64,000 nt of DNA, from positions 1-64,000 of the forward strand of contig NZ_JAHYCA010000001.1 of assembly GCF_019430905.1 (NCBI RefSeq), written 5' to 3'. Positions 47,503-56,416 of this stretch are shown here, piece after piece (position 1 is the first letter of the stretch; each line of letters begins with the position of its first letter). This stretch comes from Billgrantia antri (lineage in GTDB: Bacteria > Pseudomonadota > Gammaproteobacteria > Pseudomonadales > Halomonadaceae). Under the pieces are notes generated by a model. The model did not search any database. It worked only from the letters and a program-made list of their open reading frames with translations, and had not been told where the DNA came from. A program made the position numbers and the translations under genes.

Positions 47503-47532
47503 ACGAGGCCCGCTTGCGCGGGCCTCGTCGTT
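47503..47532. terminator. 13-bp-stem hairpin between lnt and phaC
   Basis: CGACGAGGCCCGC-TTGC-GCGGGCCTCGTCG is a perfect 13-bp stem located 15 bp after lnt and 22 bp after phaC, which converge here. Neither flank has a good T tract, but the stem is the strongest in the window and probably ends or protects both transcripts. Confidence 0.65.
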
Positions 47533-47554
47533 CCACTGGCATGGACCTGAAAAC

Positions 47555-49393
47555 TCAGTCGGCCTTGGCCGGCACCTCGCCCAGCACCTCGGGGATGGTC
47601 ATGCGCACGTAGCGCCCCGGCGCCTCCTCCAGCAGCTTGAGTTCGCCCTCGCCGGGCTGACGTGCCGGCACGCGCTTGTCGGCATCGGCGTAGCCGTTCT
47701 CGGTCATCCACTGCTGCCAGTGCGGCCACCACGAGCCTTCGTGGAATTCGGCACCCTCCTTCCAGGCCTCGTGATCGTCCGGCAGCGTGTCGTTGGTCCA
47801 GTACCCGTACTTGTTTCGCGCCGGAGGATTGACGATGCCGGCGATGTGGCCGGAGCCGCCCAGCACGAAGGTCACCGGCCCCTTGGGCAGCAGCGCACCA
47901 TAGTAGGTGCTGTTCCACTTGGCGATGTGGTCCTCGCTGGTGGAGACGAAATAGCTCGGCGTCGAGATCTTGCGCAGATCGATGCGCACGCCGTCGAGCT
48001 CGATTCCACCCGGCTCCACCAGCCGGTTCTCGAGGTACATATGACGCAGGTACCAGCCGTGGGTACCCGCCGGCAGGTTGGTGCCGTCGGTATTCCAGTA
48101 GAGCAGGTCGAACGGTGCAGGATTCTCGCCCTTCAGGTAGTTACTGACGTAGAAGGACCAGAACAGGTCATTCTCGCGCAGCAGGTTGAAGGTATAGGCC
48201 ATGGAGCGGCCATCCAGGTAGCCATCCTCCTCCATGCGCGCCTCGATGCCTTGCAGGATCGGCTCGCTGAGCAGTACGCCGAGTTCGCCGGGATCACGGA
48301 AATCCTGCAGCGTGGCCATGTACGTCACCGACTTGACCTTGCGTCCGCGGCGGGTGCTGGTGAGATAGGCCACGGTGGATGCCGCCAGGGTACCGCCGAT
48401 GCAGTAGCTGAGCAGGTTGACCGACTTCTCGCCGCAGGCCTGCTCAATGGCCCCCATGGCGGCGATGGGCCCCATCTGCATGTAGTCGGCCCAGGTCAGG
48501 TCGCGCTGCTCGGGTCCCGGGTTGCGCCAGGAAACCAGGAACACCGTATGCCCCTGATCGACCAGCCACTTGACGAAGGAGTTGTCCTGGCGCAGATCGA
48601 GAATGTAGTACTTGTTGATCCACGGCGGCACGACCAGCAGCGGCGTCTTGAACACCGTGTCGGTGGTCGGAGTGTACTGGAGCAACTGGATCAGTTCGTT
48701 CTCGTAGACCACATAGCCGGGCGTCACGGCGATGTTGCGTCCGATCTCGAAGGCGCTGCGATCGGTCATGGCCACGTTGAGGCCGTCGGCCGAATTGCCC
48801 AGGTCGCGCCGTAGCTGAGCCAGCCCCTCGACGAGGTTCTGGCCTTTCGTTTCGAGGGTCCGGCGCATCACCTCGGGATTGGTGGTGACGAAGTTGGTCG
48901 GCGCCATGGCGTTGACCAGTTGACGGGCATAGAACGACAGGTTGCGTTTCTGCCTCTCGGGCAGGCCGTCGAGCTGCTCGATCAGCTCCTCGACCGCGCC
49001 GGAGAACAGCAGGTACTGCTGCATGATGGCACGGTAATAGGGCTCCTGCTGCCAGGCTTCGTCCTTGAAACGCCGATCCCCCTTGGGCGGATTCACCAGC
49101 GGCTCGCCCGGCGTGCCGGTCAGAGCCTGCAAGCCCTGCTGCCAGAGCTGGTACTGGTCCTGAATCAGTCGCGCCTGGGTCTGCCACAGCAACTGGGGGT
49201 TGCGCATCAGCGACTCGGCGCCGGCCTGGAAGGCTTCGCGCATGTCGGCCTGGATCGAATCGGCGGCTGCATCGGGTGCCATGCGTTCGAGCAGATCCTG
49301 CAACAGGCCTTGGTAATGCTGGCCCATCTCCTGTAGCTGTTCCTTCCACTCTTCCAGTTCGACCTGGGAGAAAACCGCATCCCCTGACTGCAT
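47555..49393 (-). CDS. phaC: Class I poly(3-hydroxyalkanoate) synthase PhaC
   Basis: Polymerises 3-hydroxyacyl-CoA into storage polyester granules. 612 residues. The lipase-like box is SYCIGG with catalytic Cys331, and the acid and base are Asp488 (STSEDHIAKW) and His516 (GGSGHIAG). The usual box begins with Gly (GxCxG), so Ser at the first position is a departure. The N-terminal about 120 residues (Gln/Glu-rich helices) match class I enzymes. phaA and phaB are not in the window. Downstream of the phasin gene with a hairpin between. Confidence 0.95.
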   Translation of the reverse strand: MQSGDAVFSQVELEEWKEQLQEMGQHYQGLLQDLLERMAPDAAADSIQADMREAFQAGAESLMRNPQLLWQTQARLIQDQYQLWQQGLQALTGTPGEPLVNPPKGDRRFKDEAWQQEPYYRAIMQQYLLFSGAVEELIEQLDGLPERQKRNLSFYARQLVNAMAPTNFVTTNPEVMRRTLETKGQNLVEGLAQLRRDLGNSADGLNVAMTDRSAFEIGRNIAVTPGYVVYENELIQLLQYTPTTDTVFKTPLLVVPPWINKYYILDLRQDNSFVKWLVDQGHTVFLVSWRNPGPEQRDLTWADYMQMGPIAAMGAIEQACGEKSVNLLSYCIGGTLAASTVAYLTSTRRGRKVKSVTYMATLQDFRDPGELGVLLSEPILQGIEARMEEDGYLDGRSMAYTFNLLRENDLFWSFYVSNYLKGENPAPFDLLYWNTDGTNLPAGTHGWYLRHMYLENRLVEPGGIELDGVRIDLRKISTPSYFVSTSEDHIAKWNSTYYGALLPKGPVTFVLGGSGHIAGIVNPPARNKYGYWTNDTLPDDHEAWKEGAEFHEGSWWPHWQQWMTENGYADADKRVPARQPGEGELKLLEEAPGRYVRMTIPEVLGEVPAKAD

Positions 49394-49531
49394 CGCCCTC
49401 TCCTGTTCTCGGACCCTTGACTTAGTTCACCGCATGCCATCGAGCCATGCGCAAGGCATGCCCCGCTCGACGACACCAAGCCACCGCCTGACCGGCACCT
49501 GCCGGTTCGGCGGTGGCTCATCATGACAGCC

Positions 49532-49559
49532 AAAGCCGCCCGTACCGCGACGGGCGGCC
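49532..49559 (-). terminator. Hairpin between phasin gene and phaC
   Basis: On the minus strand GCCGCCCGT-CGCGGT-ACGGGCGGC (9-bp stem, 49536-49559) is followed by TTTGGCTG, 8 bp after the phasin stop. It probably reduces read-through into phaC, as phasins are needed in far larger amounts than the synthase. The rest of the 174-bp gap holds another nested dyad (AGCCACCGCC / GGCGGTGGCT, about 49474-49519). Confidence 0.55.
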
Positions 49560-49567
49560 CTATGGGA

Positions 49568-50014
49568 TCAGCTCTTGCGCGAGGCCTGGCTGCTGGCCTT
49601 GGCCGGGGCATCGCTCTTGCTCGTTGCGGCCGGCTTGGCACTCGTTTCGTTCGGCTGGGCCTGCTTGGCCTGATCGCTCAGCTCCTGGCTGACTTCGCCA
49701 AACAGTTGCTCCAGCTCGGTACGGAATTGCTGGCTCATCTCGCCGAGGGTCTGCGCATCCTCCATCATCTGGCGCGAGAGTTCGTTCATCATTTCGGCCT
49801 GCTGCGCCCCGAAGGCCTGCAGATCCTGAGCGTCACGAATCTCGGAAGCGCTGCGCATGCGCTCGGTACCCATCTGGCTGTAGCGTTTCATCGCCTCGAG
49901 CTGGTACTCGGTCATTTTCTCCATGTTACCGAGCATCAGCGAGTTCAGCTTGCGCATGGGTTCGAAGAAACGCCGCGTCTGCTGGTTGAATTCATCGAGC
50001 ATCTTGTCCTGCAT
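49568..50014 (-). CDS. phaP: PHA granule-associated phasin
   Basis: 148-residue amphipathic helical protein of the phasin family (residues about 5-115: MLDEFNQQTRRFFEPMRKLN at the start, Met/Gln/Glu-rich helices) with an Ala/Ser/Lys-rich tail. It coats polyester granules. Start: ATG at 50014 with AGGAGGT 8 nt upstream; the frame is open to 50137. Lies just upstream of phaC on the same strand. Confidence 0.88.
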   Translation of the reverse strand: MQDKMLDEFNQQTRRFFEPMRKLNSLMLGNMEKMTEYQLEAMKRYSQMGTERMRSASEIRDAQDLQAFGAQQAEMMNELSRQMMEDAQTLGEMSQQFRTELEQLFGEVSQELSDQAKQAQPNETSAKPAATSKSDAPAKASSQASRKS

Positions 50015-50142
50015 GGGGTAGACCTCCTGTGGACCGGAAACATGCGGGGCGGCGCCAGCGCCACTATCGTCGACTTGCCTGGCGACTTCCCTGCGCCTTG
50101 CGATGCAGGCCGACGCCATGGCGCGGCCCGGCGGCATTCATG

Positions 50143-50186
50143 CTGCACCGCACAAAGCGTAGCTTGACAGGGCCTTCGCTGCAATA
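50143..50186 (-). promoter_or_regulatory. Candidate phasin promoter with PhaR-like operator
   Basis: Minus strand: -35 TTGCAG, 17-bp spacer, -10 TACGCT (50156-50161). The expected start falls within CTGCACCGCAC (plus strand, 50143-50153), which differs by one base from the CTGC-N3-GCAG pattern reported for PhaR of Paracoccus. A granule-sensing repressor there would fit phasin control, but no phaR gene is in the window. Confidence 0.35.
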
Positions 50187-50222
50187 CCCTTCCACTTCCA
50201 CAGGGCGATGCCCCGGCAACCG

Positions 50223-50606
50223 TCACTCCGAGCGCCGTGAACGAGAGCGCGCACTGGCCGAGCCAGTCTTGCCCGAGCCCTTCGGTGCGGCCTCGGCCTC
50301 GCCCGCCTCGGCGGGCTCCCGTGACTTGCCCATCGAGCTCCCTGCCTGGCGCAGCATGTCGAGCATCATCTGCTGATAGGTACCGAAACTGGCCAATCCC
50401 TGAGAGAGCCCCTGACTCATGTCCTGGGGGAAGCCCTGCTGCAGGAAGGGCTTCATCAGGCTCATGGGGTCGTAGCCCTCGACCCCGGATTCCATCTGCT
50501 TCTGAATCCGGCCCAGCAGCTCCTGCTGGAAGGCTTCGACATCGGGTAGGCCCAGGGCCCGCCGGAACTCCTCGGGGGTCAGATCGAACTCGACGTTTAT
50601 CTTCAT
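50223..50606 (-). CDS. Small PHA-locus protein (DUF6489-like)
   Basis: 127 residues, start ATG 50606 with AGGGA 8 nt upstream. N-terminal MKINVEFDLTPEEFRRALGL reads as a short beta strand and helix. A Gln/Met-rich helical middle (PFLQQGFPQDMSQGLSQGLA) and an Ala/Gly/Ser/Arg-rich tail follow. I recall this N-terminus as the DUF6489 family seen beside phasin genes in Halomonas, but the domain name is from memory. Predicted granule- or phasin-associated protein. 208 bp before the phasin gene. Confidence 0.7.
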   Translation of the reverse strand: MKINVEFDLTPEEFRRALGLPDVEAFQQELLGRIQKQMESGVEGYDPMSLMKPFLQQGFPQDMSQGLSQGLASFGTYQQMMLDMLRQAGSSMGKSREPAEAGEAEAAPKGSGKTGSASARSRSRRSE

Positions 50607-50675
50607 GGCGTTTCCCTGCTTCAGTGTGTCTTCAGTGTAGCAACTCGGCGCCAGACTCAACGCCTCGGGCCAGGC

Positions 50676-51761
50676 TCAGCGCAGCACCGGTGTCGCCACC
50701 CTGACGGCGGCATTCTGCGCACGATGACGCAACAGGTGGTCCATCAGCGTGAGCGCCATCATCGCCTCGGCGATCGGCGTGGCACGAATGCCCACGCAAG
50801 GATCGTGGCGACCCTTGGTCACCACCTCGACCGGGTTGCCGTAAACGTCGATGCTGCGTCCCGGGATGGTGATGCTGGAGGTTGGCTTGAGCGCCAGGTG
50901 AGCGATCAACGGCTGCCCCGAGGAGATGCCGCCGAGTACGCCGCCGGCATGGTTGGAGAGAAACCCGTCGGGCGTCATCTCGTCACGGTGTTCGCTGCCG
51001 CGGCTCGCCACAGCGGCGAAGCCGTCGCCGATCTCCACGCCCTTCACCGCATTGATGCTCATCAGGCCATGGGCCAGCTCGGCATCCAGCCGATCGAAGA
51101 CCGGCTCGCCCAAGCCCGGAGGCAGCCCTTCGGCCACCACGGTGATCTTCGCACCCACCGAATCCTGATCTCGGCGCAGCTGGTCCATGAACGCCTCGAG
51201 TTCGGGCACGCGCTCGGGATCGGGGCAGAAGAAGGGGTTCTCGTCCACGGCCGCCCACTGCTTGAAGACGATCTCGAGCGGGCCGAGCTGGCTCATGTAG
51301 CCGCGCACGGTGATGCCCTGGGACGCCAGGAACTTCTTGGCGATGGCGCCGGCGGCCACCCGCATGGCGGTTTCACGGGCGCTGGAGCGACCGCCGCCGC
51401 GGTAGTCGCGGATGCCGTACTTGTGATGGTAGGTGTAGTCGGCATGAGCGGGGCGGAACTGATCTTTGATGTTGCCGTAGTCCTTGGAACGCTGGTCGGT
51501 GTTCTCGATCAGCAGGCCGATGGCGGTGCCGGTGGTCACGCCTTCGAACACACCGGACAGGATGCGTACTCGATCGGGCTCGCGGCGCTGGGTGGTATGT
51601 CGCGAGGTACCGGGGCGGCGACGATCGAGGTCCCGCTGTAGATCTTCCTGGCTGAGCGCCAGCCCCGGCGGGCAGCCGTCGACGATGGCGCCTAGTGCCG
51701 GGCCGTGGCTTTCGCCGAATGTGGTAACGGTGAACAACTTGCCGAAGGTGTTGCCGGACAT
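50676..51761 (-). CDS. aroC: Chorismate synthase
   Basis: Converts EPSP to chorismate with reduced FMN, feeding TrpE and PabB in this window. 361 residues. Signatures: [18 protein letters not shown] at the N-terminus, [18 protein letters not shown], and the C-terminal [20 protein letters not shown] at 51761 ([10 protein letters not shown]). Lies 31 bp after prmB, the same pair as in E. coli. Confidence 0.97.
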   Translation of the reverse strand: MSGNTFGKLFTVTTFGESHGPALGAIVDGCPPGLALSQEDLQRDLDRRRPGTSRHTTQRREPDRVRILSGVFEGVTTGTAIGLLIENTDQRSKDYGNIKDQFRPAHADYTYHHKYGIRDYRGGGRSSARETAMRVAAGAIAKKFLASQGITVRGYMSQLGPLEIVFKQWAAVDENPFFCPDPERVPELEAFMDQLRRDQDSVGAKITVVAEGLPPGLGEPVFDRLDAELAHGLMSINAVKGVEIGDGFAAVASRGSEHRDEMTPDGFLSNHAGGVLGGISSGQPLIAHLALKPTSSITIPGRSIDVYGNPVEVVTKGRHDPCVGIRATPIAEAMMALTLMDHLLRHRAQNAAVRVATPVLR

Positions 51762-51792
51762 GGGCGTGCCTCCCGATATCTAGAGGAATGGA

Positions 51793-52743
51793 TCAGGCGA
51801 AGGACGCCGCATGGGCGTCGAGTTCCGCGGCAGTGAGGGCGAACACGCCCTGGCCGCCGCGCTCGAAGTCGAGCCACAGGAAAGGGACCTCGGGGAAGGC
51901 GGCCTCCAAATGGCGGTCGGAGTTGCCGACCTCGACGATCAGCACGCCGTCGTCGCTGAGATGGTTGCGCGCCTCGCGCAGGATACGCCGCACGATGTCG
52001 AGCCCATCGGTACCGGCGCCCAGCGCCAGCTCTGGCTCGTGGCGATACTCGGCGGGCATGGTCGCAAGATCCCGGGCATCGACATAGGGCGGGTTGGAGA
52101 CGATCAGGTCGTAGCGCTGCCCGGCCAGACCTTCGAACAGATCCGAGAGCACCGCCCGCACCCGCACGCCAACGTCGTGACGCTGGATATTCTGCTTGGC
52201 GACGGCCAGGGCATCGGTGCTGACGTCGGAGAGGTCGACCTCGCAGGTCGGCAGATAGAGCGCCGTGGCGATACCGATGCAGCCCGAACCGGTGCACAGG
52301 TCGAGCACCCTGGCGGGCGGCTCTTCGGGAAACCAGGCGGCAAAGCCGGTCTCGATCAGCTCGGCAATGGGCGAGCGCGGAATCAGCACACGTTCGTCGA
52401 CGTCGAAGGCAAAGCCGGCGAAGAACGCCTCGCCGAGCAGGTAGGGCAGCGGCCGACGCGAGGCGATGCGTTCGCGCACCAGGCCGACGATGCGCGCGCG
52501 TTCCATCGGCAACAGTCTGGCTTCGAGCACCGCCGGGTCGACGTTCCAGGGCAGATGCAGCGCACCCAGCGTCAGGGCGACGGCTTCGTCCCAGGGCGAG
52601 TCGGTACCATGGCCATGACACAGCCCGGCCAGGTGGAATTCGCTGGCGGCCCAGCGCAGGTAGTCGCGCAGGGTAACGAGGTCGCGACACAGCGCCTCGT
52701 CATCCAGGGTAAGGGTCGAACGGGAAGCGGTGGAGTTAGCCAC
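51793..52743 (-). CDS. prmB: Ribosomal protein L3 N5-glutamine methyltransferase
   Basis: 316-residue SAM methyltransferase acting on L3. SAM motif [16 protein letters not shown] and catalytic [10 protein letters not shown]. The N-terminal helical domain binds the substrate. The pairing with aroC and the divergent Smr gene supports PrmB rather than PrmC. ATG at 52743; 116 bp from the divergent Smr gene, where both promoters must lie. Confidence 0.93.
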   Translation of the reverse strand: MANSTASRSTLTLDDEALCRDLVTLRDYLRWAASEFHLAGLCHGHGTDSPWDEAVALTLGALHLPWNVDPAVLEARLLPMERARIVGLVRERIASRRPLPYLLGEAFFAGFAFDVDERVLIPRSPIAELIETGFAAWFPEEPPARVLDLCTGSGCIGIATALYLPTCEVDLSDVSTDALAVAKQNIQRHDVGVRVRAVLSDLFEGLAGQRYDLIVSNPPYVDARDLATMPAEYRHEPELALGAGTDGLDIVRRILREARNHLSDDGVLIVEVGNSDRHLEAAFPEVPFLWLDFERGGQGVFALTAAELDAHAASFA

Positions 52744-52859
52744 GTCAGGTCCTGCGGGTCGATGATGAGCGATGTGCCGATTGTACCCGTGGCGGCAGGC
52801 GGTTCACAGCCACGCCAAGGCCGCTATACTGGCCGCTCGACGACACCACGCGAGACCTC

Positions 52860-53438
52860 ATGAGCCAACGCCACCCACCCGATGACGACGATGATGACAC
52901 CAACGCCTTTCGCCAGGCGCTGCGCGAGGCCGGCGTGCGTCGCCTCGCCGTCAACCGCGCCGACCCGGGACGCCCCAGGCGGCGGGATCCCGCGACGGCC
53001 GAACGGCGCGCCGCCGCAGTGGCGGCGGAGACTTCGGGCAGCACCAGCCGCACCAGCGACGGTCGCGTGGCGCCTGTCAGGCCGTCGGAATTTCTCGACT
53101 TCGCCCTCCCCGATCTGCCCTACCGGACCCGCAGCCAACTCAAGCGCGGCCAGATCGTGTGGGAGGCGGGATTGGACCTGCACGGCTACAGCCTCGACGA
53201 GGCGCGCCTGGAATTCGAGAGCTTCCTGAAGGAGGCGGTCGGCAACCGCATGCGCTGCGTGCTGGTGGTTCATGGCAAGGCCTGGGGCAGTTCGGCGGAC
53301 TATCCGGTGCTCAAGAGCCACGTGAATGCCTGGCTACGCGAGTGGCCGACGGTACTGGCCTTCTGCTCCGCTCGGGAGATCGACGGCGGCACCGGCGCCG
53401 TCTATGTCCTGCTTCGACGTCGCGGTCAGCCCCTCTAG
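52860..53438 (+). CDS. Smr-domain protein (SmrB/YfcN family)
   Basis: 192 residues. The Smr domain occupies the C-terminal half: LDLHGYSLDEAR, the catalytic-type VVHGKAWGSS, and GGTGAVYVLLRR. The N-terminus is Arg/Asp-rich and likely disordered. SmrB cleaves mRNA at collided ribosomes in E. coli; the same aroC-prmB neighbourhood supports orthology. GAGAC before the ATG is a weak ribosome site. Its end overlaps the patatin gene end by 4 nt. Confidence 0.9.
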   Translation: MSQRHPPDDDDDDTNAFRQALREAGVRRLAVNRADPGRPRRRDPATAERRAAAVAAETSGSTSRTSDGRVAPVRPSEFLDFALPDLPYRTRSQLKRGQIVWEAGLDLHGYSLDEARLEFESFLKEAVGNRMRCVLVVHGKAWGSSADYPVLKSHVNAWLREWPTVLAFCSAREIDGGTGAVYVLLRRRGQPL

Positions 53439-54496
53439 CCCTTCCCCGTCTCGCTGTCGGCCGGCATTTGTGGTGGCTCGACGATAGTGCCGGCGCTGCC
53501 ACCATCGCCGCTGTGACTGCGCCCCTCATAGCGATCCAGCGCCTCCATCGCCAGATGACGCCCCAGGCGGACCAGTGCTTGGGCACGATGAAACTCGAAG
53601 GCACCGCACACCGTCTTGGGCACTTCGATCAGTACATCTGGGGGATAGCCGGCGATCTTGTACTTGGCCAGGGAGGCCTGGGTGATGTCAAAGGAGGCCA
53701 GGATCATGTCCATCCGCCCCCAAGCGCGTCTTCCACCCGGCGCCGGCACCGCCTTGGCATCCTCCTCGGCGGCGTCGGTCTCGGGACCGCCGAGGCCTTC
53801 GAACAGCCAGCGCGTTGCCCCGCGCACGTCCATCCACTTGCGCGCCACGGCTTCCGCTTCAAAGTCGGCTTCCTCATAAGCCTCGGCCGGCAGCAGGTCG
53901 TCGAGTGACACCGGCCGGGCGCTGTGGGCGGTCACGTTGACGGCCAGCATCATATCAGCGTGGGCCGAAACGGTAGGGGTGATCGGCAGCGGGTTGAGCA
54001 GCCCCCCGTCGACCAGGGTATTTTCACCAATGTGAACCGGCGTGATGACGCCCGGAATGGCGATGGACGCCCGTATCGCGCGCAGCAGCGGCCCGGACTG
54101 GAACCACACTTCACGCTGACGCACCAGGTCGGTGGCCACCGTGGTCAGCGGAATCGGCAGATCCTCGATCAGAATGTCACCGACCAGCTCCTCGAGCTTG
54201 CTCATCACCTTGCTGGCACGCATCGCTCCCATCGGGCTCCAGGTGACGTCAACCAGCTTGAGCACGTCGAAGTAGTCCAACTGGCAGACCCAGTCGCGGT
54301 AGGCCTCGAGCTGCCCCGCGGCGTATACCCCGCCGATGACCGAGCCCATCGAGCAGCCGGAGAGGGCAACGATCTCGTAGCCTCTCGCCTCCAGCACTTC
54401 GATCACGCCGATATGGGCGTAACCGCGTGCGCCACCGCTACCCAGGGTCAGCGCCACCCGCTTGCCCGTTTTCGCCGTCTGCCTGCTGCTCATCAC
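53435..54496 (-). CDS. Patatin-like phospholipase (RssA/YchK type)
   Basis: 353 residues. Oxyanion loop GSGGARG at 19-25, nucleophile Ser49 in GCSMG, catalytic Asp in VDGG near residue 178. C-terminal extension of about 130 residues with a Gly/Ser/Thr-rich tail. Cytosolic or peripheral acyl hydrolase, lipid substrate unknown. It follows two alpha/beta hydrolase genes on the same strand, and all three may form one lipid or ester-handling operon (inference). Confidence 0.88.
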   Translation of the reverse strand: MMSSRQTAKTGKRVALTLGSGGARGYAHIGVIEVLEARGYEIVALSGCSMGSVIGGVYAAGQLEAYRDWVCQLDYFDVLKLVDVTWSPMGAMRASKVMSKLEELVGDILIEDLPIPLTTVATDLVRQREVWFQSGPLLRAIRASIAIPGVITPVHIGENTLVDGGLLNPLPITPTVSAHADMMLAVNVTAHSARPVSLDDLLPAEAYEEADFEAEAVARKWMDVRGATRWLFEGLGGPETDAAEEDAKAVPAPGGRRAWGRMDMILASFDITQASLAKYKIAGYPPDVLIEVPKTVCGAFEFHRAQALVRLGRHLAMEALDRYEGRSHSGDGGSAGTIVEPPQMPADSETGKG

Positions 54497-54520
54497 GCCT
54501 CCCCGGAAGGTCGTTCTCCG

Positions 54521-55381
54521 CTACGGTGCCACTTGCCAGTTCGCGATGGCCTCTGCCACGGCGTCCACACTCTCGGGTTCCAGATGCAGATGGTGCCCTC
54601 CCGGCAGTACCTCGCGCCTCAGCTGCGGCACGGCCGCCCGGGCCGCCCGGGCCATGTCGCGCTCGCCGAGGATCCCGCGCTCGCCCTCGATCAGCAAGAG
54701 CGGCGCCTTGATCGCGCCCAGCAGCGCCAGCGCCTGCTCGGGGCTCAGCCGTACCGGCGAGGGCCACAGCAGCCGGCCGTCGGTGCGCAGGCGTACATGG
54801 CCATCGGCCTCTCGTATTAGGTTACGCTCGACCAGAGGCGTCGCCGTATCGGCGTCGATCGGCGTCACGCCCCCCGCGACGCGAGCCGCCACTGCGGTCT
54901 TGCTATCAGGATAGCGCGGCGCCACCGAACGCGTGCGCCGGGCCGCTAGCAGGCCCTTGCGCAGCTGGACGGCGCTCTCCGCCGCCGGGGTGGTCACGGC
55001 GCCCAGGCCGTCGATCAACACCAGCTGCTCGATGCGCTCCGGGAGCGCCGCTGCAGTGAGGCAGGCCACCCCCGCGCCCATGGAGTGGGCCAACAGCGAA
55101 ACCCGCTCCAGGCCCAGCTCGTCGGCGGCGTCGAGCAGGTCGTGGCAGTAGTCCCACAGCGCGTAATCACCCTCGCAATGTTCCGAGTGGCCGTGCCCGA
55201 CGAAATCCAGCGCCACGAGGCGAATGCCGAGGCGCTCGACCAGCAGGGGCGCCAGCCGGCTGAAGCTGGCCGCGTTATCCAGCCAGCCGTGCAGCGCCAG
55301 CCAGGTGGGCACATCCTCGCGCCCCCAGGCGAGCGCAGCCAGTCGCCCCTCGGCCAGGCTCAGCGAGTGTGCCGGGTTCAT
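54521..55381 (-). CDS. Alpha/beta-fold hydrolase
   Basis: 286 residues. Oxyanion HGWLDN at 31-36, nucleophile Ser100 in LLAHSMGAG, catalytic His in PGGHHLHLE near 265. Cap-domain insertion between about 125 and 205. Resembles serine hydrolases of the epoxide hydrolase/esterase type, substrate unknown. It overlaps the second hydrolase gene by 4 nt (ATGA), so the two are translated together. Confidence 0.87.
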   Translation of the reverse strand: MNPAHSLSLAEGRLAALAWGREDVPTWLALHGWLDNAASFSRLAPLLVERLGIRLVALDFVGHGHSEHCEGDYALWDYCHDLLDAADELGLERVSLLAHSMGAGVACLTAAALPERIEQLVLIDGLGAVTTPAAESAVQLRKGLLAARRTRSVAPRYPDSKTAVAARVAGGVTPIDADTATPLVERNLIREADGHVRLRTDGRLLWPSPVRLSPEQALALLGAIKAPLLLIEGERGILGERDMARAARAAVPQLRREVLPGGHHLHLEPESVDAVAEAIANWQVAP

Positions 55382-56193
55382 ACCTCACCTCCCAGCAGGT
55401 CGTCGAGCATGGCCAGCAGGGCCTGGCGGGTCTCTTCGGGATGCTCCATGGGAAACATGTGGGTGCCCGGCACCAGGGCCAGGGGAATGCCATGGCTGGC
55501 CAGGCGTCGTCGGCGCCTGGGCGTGATCAGGTCGGAGTCGCCGCCCACCAGGACACCGAAGGGAATGTGCAGCCGGCGCGGCAGACGGGCCAGGTGATCG
55601 GGCAGGTTGCGAAAGATCTCGGTCTCGATGGCCGGGTCGTAGATCAGCTCGGCGCTGCCATCATCGCGCAGCCGGGTACCGCCCTCGACGTAGTCGTGCA
55701 GGGCATCGGGCGTAAAGCGACGGAACAGCCCCCGGCGGCGCAGGTGGTTGGCCATGGCCTCACGGTCTGGCCAGCTGGCACGGCGCGCCCTGCTCTTGCC
55801 CGCGGGCGTCACTCGGTCAACGAAGCCGAAGCGCTTGGCGACCTTCATGCTCCAGGCGTCGAGGCCCAGCATCAGCGGAGGATCGAGCATCACCACGCAG
55901 CGAAAGCGCTGCGGTGCATGCTCTGCGGCCATGGCCATCAGCACCCCGCCCATGGAGTGTCCGACGCCGATGACGGGACCGTCGGCCTCCGGCACATGCT
56001 CGAGAAGTTCATCGCGCAGCGCCAGCCAGTTGGCTCCCACGGGATAGGCGGGATGGTGACCGAGACGATCGACGGGGTGAATGTCGAAACGTTCGTGCAG
56101 TGGCGCCAGCAGGCTGCGATAGCTCATGCCCGGAAAGCCGTTGGCGTGGGCGAAGACCAGCCGCGGCCGCATGGAGGGGTGACGTTCGTTCAT
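55378..56193 (-). CDS. Alpha/beta-fold hydrolase
   Basis: 271 residues. FAHANGFPG near 14-22, nucleophile Ser80 in GVGHSMGGV, catalytic His in VPGTHMFPME near 251. A basic cap region (RRASWPDREAMANHLRRRG). First gene of the two-hydrolase plus patatin group. ATG at 56193. The two hydrolases are different enough in the cap that they are probably not a recent duplication. Substrate unknown. Confidence 0.86.
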   Translation of the reverse strand: MNERHPSMRPRLVFAHANGFPGMSYRSLLAPLHERFDIHPVDRLGHHPAYPVGANWLALRDELLEHVPEADGPVIGVGHSMGGVLMAMAAEHAPQRFRCVVMLDPPLMLGLDAWSMKVAKRFGFVDRVTPAGKSRARRASWPDREAMANHLRRRGLFRRFTPDALHDYVEGGTRLRDDGSAELIYDPAIETEIFRNLPDHLARLPRRLHIPFGVLVGGDSDLITPRRRRRLASHGIPLALVPGTHMFPMEHPEETRQALLAMLDDLLGGEV

Positions 56194-56308
56194 GGCGGGG
56201 TCCCATATCAGTCTGGCAAGCCGCTAGTGGCGATAGCAGGCTAACGGGTTTACTCTATCTCGCCAAGTCGACCTCCGGCCCATGCCGTCCGCTTCTCTGG
56301 AGTCCATC

Positions 56309-56416
56309 ATGCCTCGCCCCACCCGGCCCCGGCGCGACACTCGCTTACGCAACCGCCTATTCTGGATCACCGTAACCGCCGCCATCGTGATCGGCCTGTG
56401 GCTGGTGCGTGGATGA
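56309..56416 (+). CDS. 35-residue single-pass membrane peptide, coupled to the AEC transporter
   Basis: Small reading frame beginning ATG at 56309 with GGAG 8 nt upstream. It has a basic N-terminus (eight Arg in the first 16 residues), then one hydrophobic helix, LFWITVTAAIVIGLWLV, and a short VRG end. Its TGA overlaps the ATG of the transporter gene (ATGA), so translation is probably coupled. It is predicted to be a positive-inside single-pass membrane peptide; a role as a subunit or stabiliser of the transporter is speculation. No homologue known to me. Confidence 0.65.
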   Translation: MPRPTRPRRDTRLRNRLFWITVTAAIVIGLWLVRG

